DNA of 64,000 nt, from the NCBI GenBank assembly GCA_013398615.1, contig VZSR01003807.1, forward strand, positions 21,889,078 through 21,953,077. The letters are read 5' to 3'. The notes under the pieces were generated by a model. That model searched no databases. It had not been told where the DNA came from and worked only from the letters and a program-made list of their open reading frames with translations. This DNA comes from Brachypodius melanocephalos. Its lineage: Eukaryota > Chordata > Aves > Passeriformes > Pycnonotidae. Of the stretch, positions 51,900 to 61,100 are shown piece after piece; the stretch's first letter is position 1; each line of letters opens with the position of its first letter. The translations under genes and the position numbers were made by a program.

Positions 51900-52049
51900 C
51901 CCCAATTGCACCGGACCAGGCTCCACACACAGCCAAAGGGAATTTGCTCAGGGACATCATCACACTCTTGCCACTTCTACCAAGTGACTTTACAGAGGGA
52001 CCATTATTGGGGAATGGTATTCCCCAGTTCAATGTTCCCACTGGAACAC

Positions 52050-52300
52050 TCCAAATCATGCACCGCTCACTCACTGTCCCCTCACTCCTCAACTGTGACA
52101 GGCAGGAGAGGAGAATTGGAAGCCCAAAAGGTGCAGGTCTTGGTTAGAAATAAGAACAATTTGCTGGAAACAGCAATGCAATAAGATAATGAACAATAAC
52201 AGCAATGATATTAATGGCAGAGTGTACAAGACAAAAACAAGCGATGCACGATTCACCTACAAATGCTGCCTCTGGAAATTCCAGGCAATAAACGACCTCT
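52050..52300. mobile_element. LTR-type avian interspersed repeat relic
   Basis: The interval from 'accgctcactcactgtcccc' through 'aggagaggagaattggaagc', 'caatttgctggaaacagcaa', 'gcaatgatattaatggcaga' and 'caagacaaaaacaagcgatg' has the look of a widespread avian endogenous-retrovirus LTR-associated repeat. I recall this block from bird genomes but cannot name the family. It directly follows the 5' truncation point of the CR1 at 51899, so the CR1 may have inserted next to or into it. Boundaries are uncertain, and further matching sequence may extend to 52440. Confidence 0.5.
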
Positions 52301-55300
52301 CTGTCCACCACTTACCCAACCTGGAATCCATCTCCATCTCCATCCCCACAAAATGACCCGAGGAGGTATAAAATTACCTGGGTCCTGGCTCTGCTCCCTT
52401 CAGGCTACTGTAAAATGAACCCTGTCATAGCAGGACCCAGAACATGGGGTTAATAATCCATACAGTGCAAATGTGTGAGAGTTTGCACACTTTCCTTCTA
52501 GACTATTTCTTTGTGTATTCTCATTAAGGCATTGCTGGTAATAAGGAGTAAATATTGTAAACTTTTTGGGGGTTATCTAGTGAATAAATTTTTTTTCATA
52601 GTAGGTTGGCAACTATGTCTTACAAATTAAGGCAAAAGGGATAGGCAGGTTATGAGGGAGTTCAACTGTAACATCACTCTTGCCCATTAGTGATAAAAAA
52701 ATGAATATAATTGAACAAGAGGTTATTTCTCCAAATCTGTTCATTAAAATCTGGACCAGAGGAGGAAAAGGGCAGGGAAGGTTTTTCCTGCTACTGAATG
52801 AGAATCATTCTAAATAACAGATGCTCCAGCCAATTTAAAGGCTAAATTCTCCTCTCTGATGCTCACTATACTGGTTCTTTTAACTGTGGTTTCTTAATCT
52901 TACTTCTTAACAAGTAAGATTTCACTTGACATGGATAAGAGAAATTCTGAACTCAAAAAGACTTTCTGGGAGAGAAAATATCTTCTAGGAAGGTCTGAGA
53001 GAGAAATATCTCTTTATATGGTTCTTAAATATTTTAAAACAGTATCTTCTTCTCAAGCTATGAACAGATGGACAATTTATGGTGAGATGGGCAAAGATAG
53101 TATCAACTCAGAGGATGCCAGATGCTTTGCTGTAGCTGTCTACATAAGGTGGTTTTCACTTCAGCATAGCAGCATGCATATGAACAGTTATCACAGAGTA
53201 CCTGACACATGGGATGAGTTTGCATTTGATCTTGTTTCACCACAGCTTACATGTCTATAAGAAAAATAAATATAAGAACTTAGTCAAAGCTTCAATCATT
53301 TTCAGACAAAACAGTTACCGTCAGAGCAAATACATTTAAATTACTCCAGGGTTATTCAGAAATTTTAAAATCCATCAGAAATTTGGTGAATTCATAATTA
53401 AATTCAGAACAAAACCAAATATCTGGAAAAACACTGCGTTCCAGCCTGTGTTGTATCTAGAAATGGAAATGATGTCTTAGTAATAACCAAGTTTTCAATA
53501 TATTAATAAAGTTATTAGCACAACATTTATTTAATGGTTTAAATAGACCTTTATAAGGCTTCTGTATAAGAATTACTGCAGAAGCAAAGTATCTTCTACC
53601 TAAGATCTACACTATTAAAGAAAATAAATATCTGGTTAGGACACAGAGTGTAATTGATTAATTTTCATCTTGCACCTTGTTTACAGAATAATTGCTTGTG
53701 ATTCCATGTCTGGACTCATGCTATATTCCTTTATTAACAGGATAAGATAGAAATAGCAATGTAATGAAATTCTCAGATGACAAAATCAGTTAAAGAATCC
53801 AGGATCAGAAGGGGCTGTGATACACTGAATTTACGAGGTGAACAGACAGCACAATGTCGAAGAAAATTTAGTGTCAGTAAATAGAATGCAATATGTAGTG
53901 GAGGGAAAATATTAAAGTATTTATCTCTAAATTCACTATGTAAATTCAGGAAAGAACCTAAGTATTGCTGCAGATAAGTCAGCAAAAAACTTTCTTCCAT
54001 AGGCAAATGCATTAGGAAAAATACATATAATATTCTAAATCTATTGCATAAATCAAAGCTGCATCTTGTCTAGAGTGTTATGTACAAAACCCTTACATGG
54101 TTATGTGGCACTGGAGTAGCCTAGGAAAAACAACAAAAGTCTCATACAAAGTGAAATAGGAAAGAATTAAGATTCCCTTTGAGATTAATTAATATGATCA
54201 TGATAAAACTGAAAATCACAAATCTAAGTCAAGGGCTCTTTAGAAATGACATGGAGGAACTGGATATCTTTATGGAAATGTAGTTTTCATAATTAATTAT
54301 TGCAAATTTAGAAATAAGCTTCATATTTCAGGATGGAAACCAGTTTCTTCTTATAAGAAAATAAAGCAAGAATTTGTAGAAAAACTTCTAAATACTTCAC
54401 TTCTATTACAATATTTAGGCTAAATATCTGTTTCTGGCTATTGCTGGGTCATAAATCTACATATAAAGGACTGTTGAGTAGGAATCAGTGTTTTCAGGAC
54501 TTTTGATGCTTTCAAGATGTCTTCTCGATTTTGGAAAGGTTTGTGTTTGCTCACCAGCTCAGAAAAAAATCCTTTGAAAACACCACTATGTGTGAGATTG
54601 AAGGACTTCTGGTGATCAACGTTCAAGTTTCTGATAAAAATCCAAAACAATAGTAGAATCTTAAATTTGAATTTCTTTTTTTCTTCCTTCAAAATGCTTA
54701 CTGCATTATTGCAGTTTTCTGACCTTTCCACCACTGGAAATTTATCTTTATTTTCCCACCCTACATAAAAAGATTTAACAAGGTCCTCCATGGCTTGTAA
54801 TGATTTTTCTAATCTATTCACAAAACCTAAAATGTGACAATGCTTATTTCTGTTTTCTGGACTAGTTGTCGATCTAGATTTATAATTCCAGAATTTGGTA
54901 TATATATTCTTGATAAATGTGTTTTGCTTTGTATGCTGTCTATATTAACTGAAAAAGTATTATTTGATTTGGATAGGCCAAGAAAAGACAGCCTGTGATT
55001 TAAGGCTGCTAATAGAGTCCTCTTTGAATAGCTTTGTGTGCACAAATACCTAATTCAAGAACTACAAGACAAATCTCATCAGTACAGAGCAAAACAAGTT
55101 GACTCAAGAATTTGTTCTTTCCCCAAATTAGGTAAAAAGCACATGGCCAAGAGCATCTCTTGCATCTTCTACTTCATCACTCTTTTTCATGTCCTTCTAC
55201 CAGTCCCTAGCTATTATATATTATCCAGCAGGTAATCTAGCCTTTTATCACTGGCAAACCAACTTCCTGGAGTAAACTATCCATTTTTTTGCTGCTTTTC

Positions 55301-57121
55301 AGATTCAGACACATTGCTCAGCTTCTGAAAGAGCAATGTAAAGGGCAGTGTTCTGCTCTTTTTCATTTTTTCCTTGTCATTTTGCGTTTGAGTCGCAGGA
55401 TTTGACCAGAGCAATGCTACTGCCTACAGTGGTCAGAATGAGGCCTCTTCTGGCTCCTATAGCAGTATCTGGGGTTAAAAACTACTAAATCTGCTGTAAT
55501 AACAGCTTGTTGTAAGGTTCACAACACAGCTGTGGTACACACATTACCTAAAAAAATGAAGTGATTGCAAAGAGGACCAGATCCTAGAAACATTGTGCCA
55601 GTTTTTCACTGATTTGAGTAATGAAACCCTGATTTTTTTGAGCACATTTTTGAGATGATTAAAATTTATCCAATTCACAAACGAGACTAAATGGTAGAAA
55701 ACATGGAAAATCTTTGAAATCAGAATATTTTGGCCACAGGCCATTGATAAATAGCATTTTAGTAATTCAAGGTTTAACTGGTTCCTTCTTTTATCCAAAT
55801 GTACAAACAGTTTGAAGTAAAATGATTTCTCATTTTAGGAACACCTGAAGAGACAGAGGTCAGCACCCAAAATGCAAACATTTGAAACTGCTAGGGAGTG
55901 TCTATCCTGTTCTGATCTTATGATCCTTCATTTCTGTCCTGTACCAGGGCACAATATCCAGTGAAGGGCAGAGTTATACCCCTTTCGTTTCCAGTTCCAT
56001 GAGATCCATTTATTCATACTGGCTGCCAGGTGCTGAACACCCTTTCCTGGGAAGTACGGGCTCTGAATCTTAATTCCTCTCTCTTCTTTCTCCTGCAAAT
56101 GCTAGCCTAAGGCTGAGGCTTACTAAGACCACTTCTAACAGACATTTCAAAATAAAGTGACATCTGTACCTACATTTTTAGAAGTTTCAGTCCTATAAAT
56201 GCAGGTTGGAGAATGGGTAGAGCATGGGTTTTGAATGGATTTAGGAACAAGCTGATCTCCATCAGAGTTGCAGCGGTCATCTGTAAATACAGGTGACTCT
56301 CGTTTTAGCCACCTCATCCCATTTAGTAAAATTTTGTTATGATTTCACAGCACTCATTGTAGAGGTGTACAAGGTTTTGTTGGAATACTGGGCTGAGTTT
56401 TAGGGGACTTTTAATCTGTCTCCAGAGACTGAATATTTTGGGCACACAACATGGCTTCCACTGAGGAACTAACTCCAGGTTTTTTAAATTTGGTTTAAAT
56501 TTTTTAAGTATCAGTTTTCTTCCAGTCTCTTTCCTGTTTTCCTTCCCACAAAACTCATGCAATGAGATTTAGAGGTGTGATTGATGGATAATCAGGTCCT
56601 GAAAATCTCAATATTCCTCATAGGCTTAGAAACATAACTTCAGGCAGTTTTTTTCCTTCTTACTTTTTTAATACTACAATTTCTAATGGCAAAAAAGCAC
56701 ACATTTCTCTTAAACTGATGATGTCTCATAAACTTTCTCTATACTCTTTATGCCTTTTCTCTATACTGCTTTATGCCTTTCCATGTCAATCTGTCCTCCT
56801 CCTTCATTGCTGATTTTTAAATATTCACTCTATGACTCTCTTTCCCATTATTATCAATGTCTGGGAGGAAGGATGACCATGACTAAAGTTAGGAATGGAT
56901 ATGTAGAAAGCTGGAATTTGCTCTCATCAATAGCAGAGCTGGGTGTCTATGAGGAACCACTTCAGTTTCTTCATCTGGAAAAGAAATTTATTCCTTCATT
57001 GCATAATATATGTGTGGTTTGAGATATGTACACAAACGCTCATATAGGTGTTTGAATTATTTTTGCCGGTACTGCTATTAGCTTCCATTTTGAAAACACA
57101 GTATTTTTGTTTCTGTTTCAG

Positions 57122-57151
57122 CTGCAGTGAAAAAGGAGGGGGAGAAGAAAG
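57122..57151 (+). CDS. TRDN: Triadin luminal exon, 30 nt (AAVKKEGEKK)
   Basis: A strong acceptor (ttttgtttctgtttcag) precedes CT GCA GTG AAA AAG GAG GGG GAG AAG AAA G and the donor gtaaat. With the preceding G the peptide is A-AVKKEGEKK-, a dense KEKE unit. A second AG 6 nt downstream (ctgcag) could give a 24-nt form that drops two residues and keeps the frame. Resembles the EKEGEKK type of stretch I recall from mammalian triadin, though such sequence is low in complexity. Confidence 0.8.
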
Positions 57152-58113
57152 GTAAATCAATCTTTTCCCTTGACTGAAACGTCTTTCAGGCTGTGACTGC
57201 TGTGAGAAATGTTTCTTTGGTTCAGTGATACAATTGTGATGATATACAGCATTGTGATGACACACAGCCCCTCGTGTGCTGCCATCAGCCGACTTTATCT
57301 GCTCCTGCTGGGATAACACTGTTGTCATTTCCACTATTGGTAGCTCCTTTTTAAAGCAGGCCAATACAGACCAGTATCAGGCACTTCATCATTCTGGCTG
57401 GGAGGGAAATGAAAGGCCTTTGTTACCACATTAGGATTTGTCAAAGAGAACAGAACTTGCAGAGCGCCATGCATGCTGACCTGGCTGCTTGTTCTTTGCA
57501 GAAGCTGCTTTTCTAGGCACATTTAATGTCCTCTTTTCAGATGTATATGGAGCTTGTATGTAACCTTTGCTGAAGTAATTCTCTGATATTTTAACAGATT
57601 AGCGGAAAATTTTGCCCTAAATCAGAACCTAAAATATTACTTTTATTTAAAGGTAACCATGATGTATATATCAGACCCTAAATATCTATTTATAGTGTTG
57701 TGTTTTGGAATAAGATTTGCTGAGTTAAAACTTTTTCTTTCCTAATTTTCTAATTTTATTCAAACAGCAAAAATAATGAAATATTTGCACTGAGATGATA
57801 TTTTTTAACCTATTCAACTATTGAATATTGAGTTTATAAATCTTGTCTTTCTCACTAAACAGAACAATGGGAACATTTTCGGAATATATCCATATATCTC
57901 TTAGTATTATTTGAGATTTATTTTTTCATTGAACGAGAAAACAATAGCTCTTTATTATTGATGGGAGATTTGGCATAAGGGTAGGATGTGTCTTTTGCCA
58001 TTTGAAAATTCTATGATTTACATAATTGAACAATGGAGCCAACCTTTACTGTCTATACATGAAGACATTTTCAACCCTACTAATTTATTATTTTTTCTGT
58101 TATCCTTATACAG
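57152..58113 (+). other. Intron, 962 nt
   Basis: Unique AT-rich sequence. A 15-nt (57541-57555) or 54-nt (57502-57555) splice pair in the correct phase is described in the findings. No repeat recognised. Confidence 0.6.
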
Positions 58114-58173
58114 AGCCATTAACTGAACTGGAAAAAAAAATAATAAATATGGTCTCAACTGTTTTATCAGCTC
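58114..58173 (+). CDS. TRDN: Probable exon, 60 nt, internal or terminal (PLTELEKKIINMVSTVLSA)
   Basis: The acceptor is ctgttatccttatacag; the donor GCTC|gtgagt is a perfect consensus. The 60 nt read (G)AG CCA TTA ACT GAA CTG GAA AAA AAA ATA ATA AAT ATG GTC TCA ACT GTT TTA TCA GCT C, giving E-PLTELEKKIINMVSTVLSA-. Phase 1-1 and length fit. The peptide starts KEKE-like but ends hydrophobic, unlike the other exons, and it ends in C where others end in G or A. Reading through the donor gives Arg-Glu-stop (TGA 58179-58181) with an AATAAA at 58265-58270, so it could also serve as a terminal exon. Confidence 0.6.
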
Positions 58174-61100
58174 GTGAGTGAAATCTTGGCCGTGTTGATG
58201 TTAGTGGCAAAGTTCCCATTCACTCCACTGAAGCCAAAATTTCACTTCATGTCTTTAACAGAATAATAAAATTCATTTCAGTTATCAAAAACAACCATGC
58301 TTAATAGGTATCAAGCAGGATATTTTGTCCAAAGATTAATTTGCAACAACTGAGGCGTGAAAAGTAGCACATGAAGCAGGGAGAATCAGAAAACTGGCAG
58401 CTGCACTTAGAGCCACTGGTTTTCAGATACCAAAATGTCTGCTGTGTTCAAAAACATGAACTGCTACATCCTTAATGAAAAGAAAAGAATGAGGTAATTG
58501 TTAAGGGTGCTACTTCTTTCACCTTTGTCATCGATTATGGGCCCATTTATTTATAGAAGAACATCAAGGGAATTAGTTTTAAATACCTAGTGCTCATTTT
58601 TCACCAGTTAGGATTTTCTTCCCCCTTAACCATAATCTTCCCCAACAAAACTGATTGAAAAATGCATTTTTCATGAACATTCTTTGAAGTTAGATCAATT
58701 TTTCCATTTCATTTTCTTTTCTGTATTTCTTTTGCTTAAAAATAATCCTTTGATTTCTTAGTTGAAAGGATTTTGCAACAAGTACGTGTAGGCTACTTTC
58801 AAGCACCTGGCTCAGGCTGTATCTCATCCTGCTGGTTACCACCAACCTATTTCACAGAAACATGGAAGTATGAACTGAAATTCAGCTTTAGTCATTCATA
58901 TGATATCATCCCTTTATTATTTTTTTTTAATTAAGCCTCCCTCTGTTTTTTTGAGATCATAACCAATATTGTTGGCAAGAACGGTAGTGATTCTAATGGA
59001 AAAAAAAAAAAGCCAGAAAAATGAAATCTTCCAGTGACTAAGGAAAACTGGTTCAGTGATGTTCTTGCCTTTAGTAGATATGCACTAAACTGAAAAATTG
59101 GAGAGAAGTAATAAGGCCTCTTCCAAAAAATGAACATACCATGCTTTAGTTGCCATGCTTTCTCATCTAGCTTCTCCCTCTCTGCGGGCCCCACATGGAA
59201 AATATTGCATGTTACTAGCTAACTTCTAATATTATGAGGTTTTATTTATTTCTGCTTGTTCTATTGTCACGAGAAATTGCTCTAGGCTGCATGTGTATTC
59301 CTCTGACTGGCAATAAAAAATGGTAATGTTCACTGGTTTTGCTTAAGGATACAGTATTTTTTGAACAGCTGCAAAAATAATAGAAGTAGCCAGGCAGTGC
59401 TCTAAATTGACTGGCTCATTATCCAAAATATATTGTGGTAGTAGCGTGCACAGTTCAAACAGCACTTTACCATTCCTCATGTGAATCATGCAGTACACAG
59501 ACACTGTACCCTACATGAAGCTTTCTCCAATTATTTTGTCTTATTCAAATACATATTCCTTATCTAGAAAAACAAGAATAATGAGCCATACAGAGTGACA
59601 AGCCATCATAAAAGAGAAGAAGATGGAGTGGCGTGTTCAGTCGATGGTACATTCTGTGCAGAGCATAAATCAGACTTGAAGGAGCTGGCAAGAGACAGAA
59701 AAGAACAAAATTAAGATGGAGAAAGATTACATATTGTGCTGATTCCTCCAAGTATGGATGATAGTAACAGGAACCTTGAGGCATAATTAATGCATAAAAT
59801 TTAGGCATTCACTATTTCTCTTTCACAGGTTAGGTCTCTAGGACTTTGTGACCAAAGTCCTAGAAAATGGTCAGCTTTACCTTCCAGCGTCATGTTATGC
59901 CTTCTTTCAACATGTGTGGGATACACAAGCTGTCACAGAAATGTGTAAATGTTGTCAATTCCAAAAGGGCAAGAGGCAGCAAACCTTTGCATGAGGAAGG
60001 CACTTCCTAAATTTCCCAAGAGCAAATCTGGCTGCCAGTACACAAAAAAATTTTAACTCTTGCTAATAATTCAAAGCACCATGAGCAAGGAATCAAATGA
60101 ATTAAAATAGACCCAGGTGTTGGTGAAGTGGTATAAATCCCATCATTTCCAGGGCATCTCCAGAAAAGAAAAAACTGAAATATAACACACTGAAATATTG
60201 AACATTTTTTCACATTTAATTGCCATTTTTAAATGAAAGAAATATTAATAATTATTTTTGTTTCTATAAATGGAGAGAGAACTTTCATCCTTCAAAAACA
60301 TTTTATAACTACAGAATGTTTCAAAAATCCCTTGTTTGGAATAGAGCCAGATCAAAGAAAACTTTGTTTTCCTAGTTCTGGAGAAAGTGGAATTTCTTAT
60401 TTCAACTCATACCTCCCATCCCCTATTTATTTCTGACAGTGGAGGACACGAACTGAGTTGGGGATGTCAAACAAGCAAGCTTAGTGAGTCCTCTCTAGGT
60501 AAGATTAGTGAGTCAGTGTCAGGAGGTCTGGTTTTGTAAAGATTCTTTACATTTGTGTTTCTAGTGGACCAAAGAGAATTCAGCCATGACACAATCCCTG
60601 TGGTTGCTCGTTCCTATGAGCGTGTGTAAGAACACTCCCATTGTTGAAAGTGAGTCGTGAACCTGAGCTGCCAGGGAGTTGGTTTCTCCAGGCTCCTTGG
60701 AGCTAATGGACAAGAGACAGAGAACAAACTCTGCCTTGCTTCTGAGAGCACATCTAATTCAAGACCTCTGTGAGCCTCATCTGCTCTGTAGTCAGATATT
60801 ATGAGGATTTGTAAGTTCGTGAGATGGAGGTGCTGGTCACCTGTCAGTAGCAACATTCTCATTCTGATTTTCAGATTAACATTCTGACACCTTGCTCTTA
60901 AACTCGTTTACTAGTTTTTAGAAAGCAAAATCAAAATCACAGTCATGTGACAAGTTTCATCAAAATAAATTGACAGGAGAGTATGTGGGATCACACTTAG
61001 ATTTTTTTCTTAACAAATGCATCACGATGTGAATGTAAAAATGTACGTAATCTGAGTGCAACTAAAATCAAACAAAAGGAGAAAACGGTTAAGCCATGTA

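Larger units (their letters stand above)
45756..57121 (+). other. Largest intron here (11.4 kb), repeat-rich
   Basis: Holds four CR1 pieces (46684-47338, 47535-47674, 50418-50915, 51092-51899) and an LTR-type relic (about 52050-52300). The rest is AT-rich unique sequence. Minus-strand frames at 54438-54821, 55544-55798 and 56323-56562 have no recognisable domain. A candidate terminal exon (55839-55885) is in the findings. No internal exon of the right phase was found, which is notable given the dense spacing of exons upstream. Confidence 0.6.

Noticed and set aside
51508..52184. Plus-strand frames of 116 and 173 codons
   Set aside because: They lie on the antisense strand of a CR1 copy and the adjoining LTR-type relic.
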